Below are positions 50,395 to 59,030 of a stretch of 64,000 nt of DNA, one piece after another. Numbering within the stretch: position 1 is the stretch's first letter; every line of letters begins with the position of its first letter. The position numbers were made by a program, and so were the translations under genes. The notes beneath the pieces were generated by a model. It did no database searches and was not told where the DNA came from. It saw only the letters and a program-made list of their open reading frames with translations. The stretch spans positions 1 through 64,000 of the forward strand of contig JAVBPG010000042.1 in the NCBI GenBank assembly GCA_031549685.1. The letters run 5' to 3'. Source of the DNA: JAITMY01 sp031549685. Lineage in GTDB: Bacteria; Bacteroidota; Bacteroidia; Bacteroidales; UBA932.

Positions 50395-51426
50395 ATGCAG
50401 CAGCAAAGGCGAGATAGGAAAGTTGCAGCAGTGTATGTCGCTTTGGCGGCGCTACTGCTGCTCTTTTTTGTGGCCGATATCCTGCTGGGCTCCGAGCCTA
50501 TTTCGCTGCAGGCGGCGCTGCAATCCTTTTTGGGTAACGAAAATCCGGCACTTTCGCACATCGTGGTGGGCTACCGCCTTCCCAAGGCGCTGGTGGCCAT
50601 TGTGGCCGGCGTGTCGCTGTCGGTGAGCGGCCTGCAAATGCAAACGGTGTTCCGCAACCCCCTGGCCGACCCCTACATTCTGGGTGTAAGCTCGGGCGCG
50701 GGCCTGGGCGTGGCGCTCTTCCTCATGGGTTGCTCGCTCTGGGGCGGGGTGGCGTTGGGCGCCTTTCTGCCCAGCATGGGCTACGCGCTGGCGGCCTGGA
50801 TTGGCGCAGGCTGCGTAATGCTCATCATGCTGCTCATATCGCTGCGCGTGCGCGATATTATGGCCATGCTCATACTGGGTATGATGATTGGCAGCGCGGC
50901 GGCGGCGCTCATTACCGTGCTGCAGTACTTCAGCCGCGAAGCCATGCTCAAATCGTACGTGCTGTGGACAATGGGCAGCCTGGGCAACGTAACCACAGCG
51001 CAGCTGTACGTGCTGCTGGCCGTTACCCTTGTGGGCGGCGTTTTGGCCCTGCTTTCCGTCAAAACCCTGAACGTGCTGATGCTGGGCGAAACCTACGCGC
51101 GCAGCATTGGCTACGGCGCGGCAAGGCACCGCACCTTCATTATCCTCACCTCAACCATTCTCACGGGCACGGTAACGGCCTTCTGCGGGCCCATCGGCTT
51201 TATCGGCGTGGCGGTGCCGCACGTGGCGCGCATGCTCATCCGCGAGGCCGACCACCGCTACCTCATGCCCGCCACCATGCTGCTGGGCGCGGTGGTGATG
51301 CTCTTTTGCGATATGGTGTCGCAAATGCCGGGTAGCGATAGCGCGTTGCCCATCAATACGGTTACTGCGCTGCTGGGCATCCCCGTGGTGGTTATGGTAA
51401 TAATTCGCAACCAAAAAATTGTGTAA
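50395..51426 (+). CDS. FecCD/BtuC-family ABC importer permease
   Basis: 343 residues with about ten transmembrane helices. The FecCD signature is clear: RLPKALVAIVAGVSLSVSGL, MQTVFRNPLADPYILGVSSG (coupling-helix region) and GPIGFIGVAVPHVARMLI. Such permeases carry iron-siderophore, heme or cobalamin across the inner membrane. The ATPase gene overlaps by one base (TAATG type junction at 51426). The most probable binding protein is the lipoprotein at 56420-57511 on the opposite strand, 4 kb away. The substrate is not determinable from sequence alone. Confidence 0.9.
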   Translation: MQQQRRDRKVAAVYVALAALLLLFFVADILLGSEPISLQAALQSFLGNENPALSHIVVGYRLPKALVAIVAGVSLSVSGLQMQTVFRNPLADPYILGVSSGAGLGVALFLMGCSLWGGVALGAFLPSMGYALAAWIGAGCVMLIMLLISLRVRDIMAMLILGMMIGSAAAALITVLQYFSREAMLKSYVLWTMGSLGNVTTAQLYVLLAVTLVGGVLALLSVKTLNVLMLGETYARSIGYGAARHRTFIILTSTILTGTVTAFCGPIGFIGVAVPHVARMLIREADHRYLMPATMLLGAVVMLFCDMVSQMPGSDSALPINTVTALLGIPVVVMVIIRNQKIV

Positions 51427-52205
51427 TGGGCACGGCCGTTTCCTTACATAGCTTGAGCATTGGCTACGCCGCGCAGGGCAAGGCGCGTGAGGTTTTCCCC
51501 GCCGTTGACGCCGAGGCCGGCGTGGGCGAGCTGGTGTCGCTGGTGGGGCGCAACGGGCAGGGAAAAAGTACGCTGCTGCGCACGCTCATCGGCTTCCAGC
51601 CGGCGCTGGCGGGCAGCGTTCGCATTTTCGAAAAGGATATTACGGCCTACGATTTGCGCAGCTTAGCCACCATCGTCAGCTACGTTTCGACCGACAACGT
51701 GAAGGTGGGCAACCTCAAGGTTTTTGACCTCGTGTCGCTGGGGCGCTACCCCTACACCGGCTGGTTCGGTACGCTTTCGCAAAACGATAAGGAGGTGGTC
51801 ATGCAGTCGCTCGACATGGTGGGCATGCGCGACTACGCCTGGCGCAACACCAACCGCCTGAGCGACGGCGAGCGCCAGCGGGCCATGATAGCGCGCGCCC
51901 TGGCGCAGGGTACGCCCATCATTGTGCTCGACGAGCCCACGGCCTTCCTGGATTTACCCAACCGCTACGAGGTGGTGCTGCTCCTGAAAAAGCTGGCGGA
52001 GGAGCAGCAAAAAACGGTGCTGTTCTCAACGCACGACCTGAGCTTGGCCTTCAAGGTGTCGGACAGGATGTGGGTGATGTGCGACGGAAAAATGCACCAG
52101 GGCGCGCCGCAGCAGCTCATGGCCGATAGCGTGTTTGACGCGCTGCTGCAGAATACCCGCCTTGCCGTTGACCACGCCACGGGCGATGTACACCTAAAAA
52201 TGTAA
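51426..52205 (+). CDS. ABC importer ATP-binding protein (FecE/BtuD-type)
   Basis: 259 residues. Nucleotide-binding subunit for the permease just upstream. Walker A GRNGQGKSTLLRT, Q-loop region IVSYVSTDN, signature LSDGERQRAMIARAL, Walker B IIVLDEPTAFLDL and H-loop FSTHDLSLAF are all present. The signature carries Asp in LSDGE, where LSGGE is commonest, as is usual for FecE/BtuD proteins. It overlaps the permease stop by one base and precedes a serine hydrolase gene by 3 bp, suggesting a transcript extending to 53923. Confidence 0.92.
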   Translation: MGTAVSLHSLSIGYAAQGKAREVFPAVDAEAGVGELVSLVGRNGQGKSTLLRTLIGFQPALAGSVRIFEKDITAYDLRSLATIVSYVSTDNVKVGNLKVFDLVSLGRYPYTGWFGTLSQNDKEVVMQSLDMVGMRDYAWRNTNRLSDGERQRAMIARALAQGTPIIVLDEPTAFLDLPNRYEVVLLLKKLAEEQQKTVLFSTHDLSLAFKVSDRMWVMCDGKMHQGAPQQLMADSVFDALLQNTRLAVDHATGDVHLKM

Positions 52206-52208
52206 TTT

Positions 52209-53516
52209 TTGAAAAAAGTAAAACATATACTGCTCCTTTTCTCCTCCGTGCTGGCCTTAGCCGCGCTGTGCGTGCTGCTGCTGTCGCACAAGAGCGACGG
52301 GGAGCCCGGGCCGCTGCAACCCGCATCGCCCTTCCCCCTGCCCACCGTGCCCCGCCTTACCAACGACATGTCCGCCCGCGCGGAGTTTGCCGCGCTGGAC
52401 AAGACGGTGGAGAAATTTCTGAAGCAGTGGCACATCAACGGCGCCTCGCTGGCCATTGCCAAGGACGGCAAGCTGATCTACGCCAAGGGCTTCGGCTACG
52501 CCGATGTGGCGCAGAAAAGGGAGGTGCAGCCCTACAACATTTTTCGCGTAGCCAGCGTGTCGAAGCTGGTAACCGCCGCCGCCATTATGAAGCTGGTGGA
52601 GGAGGGCAGGCTCACGCTCGATGCAAGGGTGTTTGGCCCCGAAGGTATTTTAAACGACTCCGTTTTTCTTCAGATTAAGGATAAGCGCGCCCTGCAGGTT
52701 ACCGTCAAGAACCTGCTGGAGCACTCCGGCGGGTGGACTACGCGCTGGGGCGACCCCATGTTTATGAGCCGGCAGGTGGCCAGCAGCCTGCAGGTGCCCA
52801 TGCCCGTTTGCGTGGACGATATTATAGCTTTTGTGCTGAGCAAGCACATGCACTTCAACGTGGGCGATCACAGCTCGTACGTCAACGTGGGCTACATGAT
52901 GCTGGGGCGCGTGGTGGAAAAAGTTACGGGCATGGCCTACGAGGACTACGTGCGCCACGCCCTGCTGGTGCCCATGGGTGTGGCCAACATGTGCTTGGGC
53001 AACAGCTACCCCAAGGATTTGTACCACGACGAGGTAAGCTACTACGATGTGTGGGACGCCGCCCAGGTAATGGCCTTTGATAACCCCAACGCCCTGGCGT
53101 ACAAGTGTAGCGGCGGCCACGATATCCACACGCTGGGCGCCGCCGGAGGCTGGGTGGCCTCGCCGGCGGAGCTGGTGCGCTTTGTGCTGTGCCTCGATGG
53201 CCGCCCCGAGGTGCCCGACGTGCTGACGCTGGAGTCGGTGGATAAAATGGTGTGCAACGACCTCGGCTACGACCCGCTGGGCTGGCGCCTGGTCAACCCG
53301 CGCTACTGGCTGCGCACCGGCACGCTGGCCGGAACCTCGGCGGCGGTGGTGCGCGATACCGCCGGATTCTGCTGGGCTTTTGTAACCAACACCAGCTCGT
53401 GGCAGGGGGCGGCATTTCCGATCAAAATAGCGTCCACCATCAATGCTGCCATTGCCAAGGAATCGCCCAAGTGGCGCTACGATTACGATTTGTTTCTTCC
53501 ATCAAAAAAAGAGTAA
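52209..53516 (+). CDS. Beta-lactamase-family serine hydrolase
   Basis: 435 residues from a TTG start at 52209 (only 3 bp after the ATPase stop). An N-terminal hydrophobic segment (about 5-27) could be a signal anchor. Class C beta-lactamase-like motifs: SVSK (SxxK nucleophile, in IFRVASVSKLVTAA), YVN in SSYVNVGYMML (YxN), and RTG in LRTGTLAGTSAA near the C terminus. Such proteins include D-aminopeptidases, esterases and penicillin-binding-like enzymes; resistance cannot be assumed. It lies in an apparent transcript with the ABC importer and thioesterase. Confidence 0.88.
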   Translation: MKKVKHILLLFSSVLALAALCVLLLSHKSDGEPGPLQPASPFPLPTVPRLTNDMSARAEFAALDKTVEKFLKQWHINGASLAIAKDGKLIYAKGFGYADVAQKREVQPYNIFRVASVSKLVTAAAIMKLVEEGRLTLDARVFGPEGILNDSVFLQIKDKRALQVTVKNLLEHSGGWTTRWGDPMFMSRQVASSLQVPMPVCVDDIIAFVLSKHMHFNVGDHSSYVNVGYMMLGRVVEKVTGMAYEDYVRHALLVPMGVANMCLGNSYPKDLYHDEVSYYDVWDAAQVMAFDNPNALAYKCSGGHDIHTLGAAGGWVASPAELVRFVLCLDGRPEVPDVLTLESVDKMVCNDLGYDPLGWRLVNPRYWLRTGTLAGTSAAVVRDTAGFCWAFVTNTSSWQGAAFPIKIASTINAAIAKESPKWRYDYDLFLPSKKE

Positions 53517-53521
53517 AACGC

Positions 53522-53923
53522 ATGACATACGAACACAAGCTGAGAGTGCGCTACGGCGAAACCGATGCCATGGGCGTGGTGCACCACGGTACCTACCCGC
53601 TGTACTACGAGGAGGCGCGCACCGAAATGCTGCGCAGCGTGGGCCTGTCGTACGCCGAGCTGGAGCGCAGGGGCACTATGATGCCGGTGGTGGACATGCA
53701 CATTAGGTACATTGCACCGGCATTTTTCGACGATGTGCTTACGGTGCGCGTAAGCGTGAAGGAGGTGCCTGCAGCGCGCATTGTTTTTTACTACGAGGTG
53801 GTGAACGAGGCCGGAAAAATTATCAACGAAGCCGAGACAACGCTTGTATTTGTGGACGCTGTAACCCGCCGTCCGCGCCGTGCACCCATGGAAATGGTTG
53901 ATGCTGTTGCTGCGAGGAGCTAA
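53522..53923 (+). CDS. YbgC/4-hydroxybenzoyl-CoA-type acyl-CoA thioesterase
   Basis: 133 residues from ATG 53522 (earlier in-frame sequence overlaps the previous gene). Hotdog fold with the signature VRYGETDAMGVVHHGTYPLYYEEAR; the Asp in ETDAMG is the catalytic residue of this family. Continuation: YIAPAFFDDVLTVRVSVKE and a typical last strand. It cleaves short acyl-CoA or acyl-ACP in the cytosol. It starts 5 bp after the serine hydrolase stop and probably ends the operon; a 105-bp gap follows. Confidence 0.9.
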   Translation: MTYEHKLRVRYGETDAMGVVHHGTYPLYYEEARTEMLRSVGLSYAELERRGTMMPVVDMHIRYIAPAFFDDVLTVRVSVKEVPAARIVFYYEVVNEAGKIINEAETTLVFVDAVTRRPRRAPMEMVDAVAARS

Positions 53924-54028
53924 CGTGGAGAAAGCGTGTTTGTTTAGCAGAAAGTAACATAGCGCCAATAGAAGTAATGCTGAATTTACGTTATTGGTTG
54001 TATTTTTGCTGCGAAACACCGTATTTAC

Positions 54029-54562
54029 TTGCCAATTACCATTCGCATACTAACGCCCTTGCTAGCGCTTGGCTTTGTCGGCTGCAGCTGCAATACTGCG
54101 CCCAGGTCTAACTTTAGCGTGCAAGAAGAGCTCCGGGCAATGGGAGCACAGGCGCGCCATGTGAGCATCAACCCCTCCCTTATCCTGCCCTTTTTGAACG
54201 AAAACAATAAGGAGGAGGCAGCGCTGAAATTTTTTTTGAAATCCATTCGTAAGGCCGAAATATACAACCTCCCATCGTACGAGGTGGCGCACTTGCTGGC
54301 CGAGCATGCCATTGCTGCCAGCTTTGAGCAGGATATGACCCTGCGCGAGGGCGATAACCGCTTAATAGTGTACACCTACACGCCTAAAAAAAAGCCGGAG
54401 GTGGTAAAAATGTTGCTGCTGCTGTTGCAAAACGATTCGAGCAACCTGTACTACCTGATAGAAATGGAGGGTGAGATAGCGAAGCCAACGCTGGTTGTGC
54501 TCAGCAACATCAGCCCCGAATTTTTGGACGGCTACATTCGCCGCTTTAACATACAGTTTTAG
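54029..54562 (+). CDS. Small lipoprotein, possibly DUF4252-like
   Basis: 177 residues from TTG 54029; no ATG is near. The signal ends with lipobox GFVGCS (Cys at about 19). The remainder alternates strands and helices (AMGAQARHVSINPSLILPFL, DMTLREGDNRLIVYTYT, MLLLLLQNDSSNLYYLIEME) and ends IRRFNIQF. The layout (short lipoprotein with a repeated RMLLVKDDDG-like motif) resembles DUF4252 proteins of Bacteroidota, of unknown function, but I am not sure. Its stop overlaps the cmk stop by four bases in a convergent arrangement. Confidence 0.6.
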   Translation: MPITIRILTPLLALGFVGCSCNTAPRSNFSVQEELRAMGAQARHVSINPSLILPFLNENNKEEAALKFFLKSIRKAEIYNLPSYEVAHLLAEHAIAASFEQDMTLREGDNRLIVYTYTPKKKPEVVKMLLLLLQNDSSNLYYLIEMEGEIAKPTLVVLSNISPEFLDGYIRRFNIQF

Positions 54563-55257
54563 GCATTATCCCTGCGGCAATTCTCTATAAGCTGCATAAC
54601 CCACGTCATTTGCTCCTCCACGCTCATGCTGCTGTTGTCCAGCAGCACCGCGTCGTGCGCACGGCGCAGCGGGCTTACATCGCGGTTTTCGTCAATGCTG
54701 TCGCGCTGGCGAATATTTTTTTCAACCTCCTCCAACGTGGTTTTTACGCCCTTGCCCAGCAGCTCCTCGTAGCGCCGCCGCGCGCGTACCTCGGGCAATG
54801 CGGTCATAAAAATTTTGAGCTCGGCGCTGGGAAAAACCACCGTGCCGATATCGCGCCCATCCATTACAATGGCCTTGCCCCTGCCCATTTCCTGCTGTAG
54901 CGCCACCATGCGCTGGCGCACCTCGCCAATCTCGGCTATGCGGCTCACGTTGTCCGATACGCGCGCCAGCCGGATTTCGTTTTCAACGTTCTCTTCGTTC
55001 AAAAATACGTCGTTCTTTTCGCTCTGCGTGTTGTACAAAAGCCGGATGTTGATGAGCGGCAGCTGGGCCACAAGCGCCTCGCGCTGCACGCTCCCATCGG
55101 CATTTATGAGGTTGTTGCGCAGGGCGTAAAGGGTTACGCAGCGGTACATGGCGCCGCTGTCGATAAAGGTGTATCCCAGCCGCTTGGCAATGGCCTTGGC
55201 AAAGGTGCTCTTGCCACACGAGGAGTAGCCGTCAATGGCTATGGTAATGTCCTTCAT
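54559..55257 (-). CDS. cmk: Cytidylate kinase
   Basis: 232 residues. Cmk phosphorylates CMP and dCMP with ATP, feeding nucleotide pools. The Walker A loop GYSSCGKSTFAKAIAKRL is preceded by ITIAIDG. The family's FIDSGAMYRCVTLYA, MDGRDIGTVVFPSAELKIFM and RRAHDAVLLDNSSM segments are present. Length is typical, with the NMP-binding insert between. porQ lies immediately upstream on the same strand (82 bp), an arrangement known in other Bacteroidota. Confidence 0.95.
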   Translation of the reverse strand: MKDITIAIDGYSSCGKSTFAKAIAKRLGYTFIDSGAMYRCVTLYALRNNLINADGSVQREALVAQLPLINIRLLYNTQSEKNDVFLNEENVENEIRLARVSDNVSRIAEIGEVRQRMVALQQEMGRGKAIVMDGRDIGTVVFPSAELKIFMTALPEVRARRRYEELLGKGVKTTLEEVEKNIRQRDSIDENRDVSPLRRAHDAVLLDNSSMSVEEQMTWVMQLIENCRRDNA

Positions 55258-55260
55258 TTA

Positions 55261-55290
55261 TGTGCGATATGCGATACGCAATACCGCGAC
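55261..55290. repeat. Short heptamer tract (GCGATAY)
   Basis: GTGCGATATGCGATACGCAATACCGCGA: three to four degenerate 7-bp units in the porQ-cmk gap, overlapping the cmk ribosome-binding region. Confidence 0.55.
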
Positions 55291-55338
55291 GTGCGAATTT
55301 TCTTACACCGCAAGCCGCATTGTCGCGTGTCGGGATTA

Positions 55339-56361
55339 TTAAAAAATTCTCAAAATCAAACCAAAGTGGTTGTTGGCCCCGCCCAGGTGGTATATGGCGT
55401 GGGCGTAGTTGAGCTCAACGTACTTGAGGCGTAGCCCCAGGCCGAACGAAAAGCCCGTTCCGCCGCTTTTTTCGCCCACCTTCAGCTCGTTGCCCCGCCT
55501 GAAGTTGTACCCGCCCATGATAAAAAAATACTTGGACGGAATAATCTCAACGCCGACGGCAACGTGGCTGAGCAGCTCCTTGCCTGCCTTAGTCAGGCCG
55601 CTTTCCTGCTGCTCCCTCCCGTCAAGCGATGTTTGGCTTTCCTCGGTGTTTGTGTAGGTGTTGAAACTTTGTAAATCATTTAATGATAGCGAGATACCAA
55701 ATGGTGCGTTTTCAAATTTTTGCGCCATCGACAGCTGAATTTCGAAGGGTAGCTTTTCGTGGTTACCTTCGGTGTAGGGCTTGAGCTGGTACCCTATATT
55801 TTTTAGCGCCAGCGTGGCGTTGAACAAGTTGTTGTGGCTGTGGTAGCGTGCGCCCACGTTGAGCGCCATGCCGAAGGAGTTGTAGCGCTCCAGCTGCGAA
55901 ATAATGGTGTTGAGCGTAGCGCCTAGGCTCACGTTACGCCACACGTTGCGCGAGTAGTGCAGCCCAAGGTCAAACTCGTTGGCGTTGAAGGTGCCCATGT
56001 CGGCTCCCTCCTCATCGTAGCCGTCGAACGAGCCGTAGTTGAGGCTTACAAAGCTCAGCCCCAGGGTGCCTACGCCCTTTTGGTGCCACGCGCCGGCCAG
56101 GCTGCTGTGCGAAATGCCGGCCACGTAGTGCAGGTAGGTCAGGCTAATATCGCGGTGCATGCCGCTGTCGAGCAGGGCGGGGTTTTGCGTCACCATACCC
56201 ACATCGTTGTACATGGGCGACAGGCTTACGCCGCCCAGCGCCGCCGATTTTGCCGAGGGGTTTACCTTGAGGAAATTGTAGGTGCTCTCGCCTCCGATTT
56301 GCGCACAAACGCGCGCCGAGGCGATGGTAAGCAGCAGTATGATGGCCGTTTTTTTGAGCAT
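55339..56361 (-). CDS. porQ: Type IX secretion system outer-membrane protein PorQ
   Basis: 340 residues from ATG 56361. A signal peptide (MLKKTAIILLLTIASARVCAQ) is followed by the PorQ pattern: GESTYNFLKVNPSAKSAALG, PALLDSGMHRDISLTYLHYV and SLNYGSFDGYDEEGADMGTF. It is a PorV/FadL-like beta-barrel that ends VELNYAHAIYHLGGANNHFG. PorQ is part of the T9SS; in Porphyromonas it is needed for secretion of CTD-bearing proteins together with PorZ and PorU/V. No other T9SS component occurs in the window. The next gene downstream on this strand is cmk. Confidence 0.92.
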   Translation of the reverse strand: MLKKTAIILLLTIASARVCAQIGGESTYNFLKVNPSAKSAALGGVSLSPMYNDVGMVTQNPALLDSGMHRDISLTYLHYVAGISHSSLAGAWHQKGVGTLGLSFVSLNYGSFDGYDEEGADMGTFNANEFDLGLHYSRNVWRNVSLGATLNTIISQLERYNSFGMALNVGARYHSHNNLFNATLALKNIGYQLKPYTEGNHEKLPFEIQLSMAQKFENAPFGISLSLNDLQSFNTYTNTEESQTSLDGREQQESGLTKAGKELLSHVAVGVEIIPSKYFFIMGGYNFRRGNELKVGEKSGGTGFSFGLGLRLKYVELNYAHAIYHLGGANNHFGLILRIF

Positions 56362-56419
56362 TGACCTACAAAAGGAAGAGCAAATGTACAATAATTTTAG
56401 GCAAGTTGACGCAGTGCAG

Positions 56420-57511
56420 CTACCGTAGCTGCCGGTAGTACACCAGCCTATGCCCGGGCAGCAGGTCGGGGTGCAGAACTTTTATCAAATCCTTTAAGAT
56501 GATGTGCGGGTTTACCGTTCCCGATTCAAAAAAATCGCTGCCGCCGTGCGCGCTCAGGCGGGCGTTGTTGTTGTAAACCTCGCCGCTTTTGAAGGCCGGA
56601 ATATTCTCGATGAGCTTGTGCATACTTTTAAGCTCGGCTAAGCTCTTGGCCTGTCCCGGGTTGAGCCACGTGCCGGCGTGCTGCGCATCGCCGTAGGCGC
56701 GCTCAATGTTGATGGGGTAGCTGTCTCGGTGGTTGCGCAGCTCCACTACGCTCTGCCCGCCGGCATCGCGCAGCAGCGTGGCCATGTAGCCCCGCTTGCC
56801 GGGCACAAACCATGCATCGCTCCACGGCGCGTTGAGCAGCACCATCGTTTTTGGGAGCGCGCTGTCAACAACATTTTTCAGCCGGTTGTACTCGCATTCC
56901 ACCTCCGTAAACCGGCCTATGGCCGCTTGCTCGCAGCCAAACAGCGATGCCACCGCCACCGCCCACTCGGCCTTACCCAGCGGGTGCTCCTCGGTGTACT
57001 CGCCAAGGTATACGATGCGCAGCCCCAGCTCCTCGAGCTTGTTGGCAATGCTTGTAAACTCGCCCGATACGCCGTAGGCAAAAATAACGTCGGGGCGCAG
57101 CGCGAGCAGCTTCTCCAGGTTGAGCTGCGTGTCGTAGCCCACATCGGCAATGGCGCCGCCGGTATACCTGGTGTATAGCAGCGAGTCGTACAGCAGGTTG
57201 GCGCTGGCCACACCCGCAATACTTTCGGCTTTTCCTATAAATTGGAGCAGCGCCACGTGCGTGGTCGACAGGCACGCCACCTTGCGTAGGGCGCTATCAA
57301 CGGAGTAGCTGTAGGCCAGCTGCTGCGAGTTTTGAAATGGGTTGAACACGCGAAGAATTTTGCGACCGTTTACCGTGTCGATGCAGAATCCCTTGGCGTA
57401 CCTGGGCACGTAAAAGTTACCCTGCGTAGCGCCGGTTGTGCTGCCGTTTTTACACGAAAAAAGGGGGAGTAGCAGGAGAGCGAGGAAGATTTTTGCGTTG
57501 AAAAAAGGCAT
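56420..57511 (-). CDS. Substrate-binding lipoprotein of an iron/cobalamin-type ABC importer
   Basis: 363 residues from ATG 57511. The lipobox LLPLFSCKN is near residue 20. It has a helical-backbone periplasmic-binding (Peripla_BP_2, FecB/BtuF) fold with VACLSTTHVALLQFIGKAES, LEKLLALRPDVIFAYG and GLRIVYLGEYTEEHPLGKAE. The later half has VLLNAPWSDAWFVPGKRGYM and NARLSAHGGSDFFESGTVNP. Its cognate permease and ATPase are most likely the pair at 50395-52205, although it is on the other strand and separated by five genes. The ligand (siderophore, heme or cobamide) is not evident. Confidence 0.88.
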   Translation of the reverse strand: MPFFNAKIFLALLLLPLFSCKNGSTTGATQGNFYVPRYAKGFCIDTVNGRKILRVFNPFQNSQQLAYSYSVDSALRKVACLSTTHVALLQFIGKAESIAGVASANLLYDSLLYTRYTGGAIADVGYDTQLNLEKLLALRPDVIFAYGVSGEFTSIANKLEELGLRIVYLGEYTEEHPLGKAEWAVAVASLFGCEQAAIGRFTEVECEYNRLKNVVDSALPKTMVLLNAPWSDAWFVPGKRGYMATLLRDAGGQSVVELRNHRDSYPINIERAYGDAQHAGTWLNPGQAKSLAELKSMHKLIENIPAFKSGEVYNNNARLSAHGGSDFFESGTVNPHIILKDLIKVLHPDLLPGHRLVYYRQLR

Positions 57512-57612
57512 GCTGTTGTACTTGAATTTTAAAGAGAATAAAAATACCACATGATTTTTACTGCGCCTAACAAAAAAGTAAGTTTAACGGATTTTAGTTT
57601 TTTTCGCTGCAA

Positions 57613-57644
57613 TTTGTGATAATTCTTCGTTTTGCTTACCTTTG
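57613..57644 (+). promoter_or_regulatory. Complete Bacteroidota promoter of the HU/SPOR gene
   Basis: -33 TTTG at 57613-57616 and -7 TACCTTTG at 57637-57644 with 20 bp between: the consensus arrangement, 35 bp ahead of the start codon. Confidence 0.75.
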
Positions 57645-57678
57645 AAACCATCTTGAGCAACAGTAAAAATGTAAATAC

Positions 57679-58953
57679 ATGATAGGTAGCTATTTGAAAA
57701 ATCTTTTACAGGAGCACCACCGGGTTATTATTCCCGGGTTGGGGGCATTGTTGAAAAAAGATAAGTCGGCTACGGCGTGGGAGGATTCGCTTACGTTTAG
57801 CCCGTTTTTGCGCTTTAACGATGGCTTACTTGAGGGCTATATTATAGAAAAAGAACGCATTGGGAAGGCCGAGGCGGAGCTGCAAATGCATCAGCTTGTG
57901 AAGGAGATACAGCAAACCATAGCTCAGCATTACCTTTTTTACATAGATGGCTTAGGAGCCTTTTATGAGGATGGGCGCGGAGCCGTGCAGTTTTTGTGCG
58001 CCAAAAGCAAAAAGGAGGCCCTCCATAAGCTCGAGGCGCTGCGGGAGGAGAGTTCGCGCTCAAGCGATTTTTCGGTAGCCATTGATGTGGAGGAGGAGCT
58101 GATTGAGAAAAAAGTTCAACCTGCCAACGCTGAGCAGGCGCCGGGCCGCTCGGTAGGTGGCGCTACTCCCATTCCGCCCTCAACCGATAGGCAGGGCGTT
58201 GCTGCCACCAAGGCGCGGCAGCTGGAGGATGTGAACGCCTCGCTCATGCAGTGGATGGCCGAGGTGGAGGAGCGCAGGCTGAGGCAGCCGCACAAAGCGC
58301 AGGAGGAACCTGAACTTTCGGCGCGCGTGGAGCAACCGATTTCATCAACACCCGAAGCGCCGAAATTACCCGAAGCTCAGGATGAGGGCAGCGGTAAAAA
58401 CGCATGGCCCGGGGTCGAGGAGAGCAAAAGTTCAGACGCTCCGCTGGCTCAACCCGCGCCGGCGCTGCCGTTTCAATCCGAGTCCGACGAGTGGAAAAAG
58501 GTGGTGGTGGCTCGCAAAGAGCGCCGTCCGATGCTAGCGGTAGGTATTGCTGCGGTGGTAGTGCTGGCGCTGGCTGTGGCTGCTGTAGGCTGGTTTTGGG
58601 ATCCCATTTCGGAGCACATGGGCTGGCAGGAGCAGCCGGTGGTGGACGGAAACTACGTGGTGGAGCACCGGCAGCCCGAAGATGCGGTGGCCGTGGATGA
58701 GTATGAGTACGTGCCGCAGATTACCGAGCGGCAGCAGGGTTTTATTTACATTGTGGTGCTGAGCCTCAACCTGCAAAAAAACGCTATGGCCTTCTGTCAA
58801 TCCCTTTACGAGCGCGGCATACGGGCAGAGATTGTGATTACCAATGAGGGTACATACTGGGTTTGCGTGGGTAAGTACAGCAGCATGGCCGAGGCCGAGG
58901 CTGCCCTTGACGCCTACACAAAAAAGTACGGCGAGGCCGAAATGAAGATATAA
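57679..58953 (+). CDS. CCDC81-type HU domain protein with TM helix and SPOR domain
   Basis: 424 residues. The N terminus (about 1-110) contains the Bacteroidota HU-like CCDC81 tandem domains: YLKNLLQEHHRVIIPGLGAL, SFPFLRF-like FSPFLRFNDGLLEGYI and HYLFYIDGLGAFYEDG. A low-complexity charged linker follows, then a transmembrane helix (about 279-301, MLAVGIAAVVVLALAVAAV). A periplasmic SPOR domain (about 350-424; FIYIVVLSLNLQKNAMAFCQ, TYWVCVGKYSSMAEAEAALD) should bind denuded peptidoglycan at division sites. The plan links a cytosolic possibly DNA- or partner-binding head with the septal wall. It has a full promoter and its own terminator at 59001. Confidence 0.88.
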   Translation: MIGSYLKNLLQEHHRVIIPGLGALLKKDKSATAWEDSLTFSPFLRFNDGLLEGYIIEKERIGKAEAELQMHQLVKEIQQTIAQHYLFYIDGLGAFYEDGRGAVQFLCAKSKKEALHKLEALREESSRSSDFSVAIDVEEELIEKKVQPANAEQAPGRSVGGATPIPPSTDRQGVAATKARQLEDVNASLMQWMAEVEERRLRQPHKAQEEPELSARVEQPISSTPEAPKLPEAQDEGSGKNAWPGVEESKSSDAPLAQPAPALPFQSESDEWKKVVVARKERRPMLAVGIAAVVVLALAVAAVGWFWDPISEHMGWQEQPVVDGNYVVEHRQPEDAVAVDEYEYVPQITERQQGFIYIVVLSLNLQKNAMAFCQSLYERGIRAEIVITNEGTYWVCVGKYSSMAEAEAALDAYTKKYGEAEMKI

Positions 58954-58984
58954 AGTTTATAAAAAGGAGTTGCTCCATGAGCCA

Positions 58985-58992
58985 TATTTTTG
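58985..58992 (+). promoter_or_regulatory. -7 box TATTTTTG ahead of the YgjP-like gene
   Basis: TATTTTTG matches TAnnTTTG and lies within the short HU/SPOR-metallopeptidase gap. If used, transcription would begin at the terminator hairpin (59001). Confidence 0.4.
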
Positions 58993-59000
58993 ATGCGCTA

Positions 59001-59030
59001 AATCGCCTGTTCAGCACAGGCGATTTTTTA
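59001..59030 (+). terminator. Intrinsic terminator of the HU/SPOR gene
   Basis: Stem AATCGCCTGT (59001-59010), loop TCAGC, stem ACAGGCGATT (59016-59025), then T-run. It abuts the metallopeptidase ATG at 59031, which argues against the longer in-frame start at 58977 because that would translate the hairpin. Confidence 0.75.

Noticed and set aside
48420..50561. 713-codon open frame on the minus strand opposite yidC
   Set aside because: It is an antisense shadow of yidC with His/Gln/Arg-rich composition and no recognisable domain.
52209..53516. Serine hydrolase as an antibiotic-resistance beta-lactamase
   Set aside because: The motifs fit the broad class C-like hydrolase family, and nothing specific indicates beta-lactam hydrolysis.
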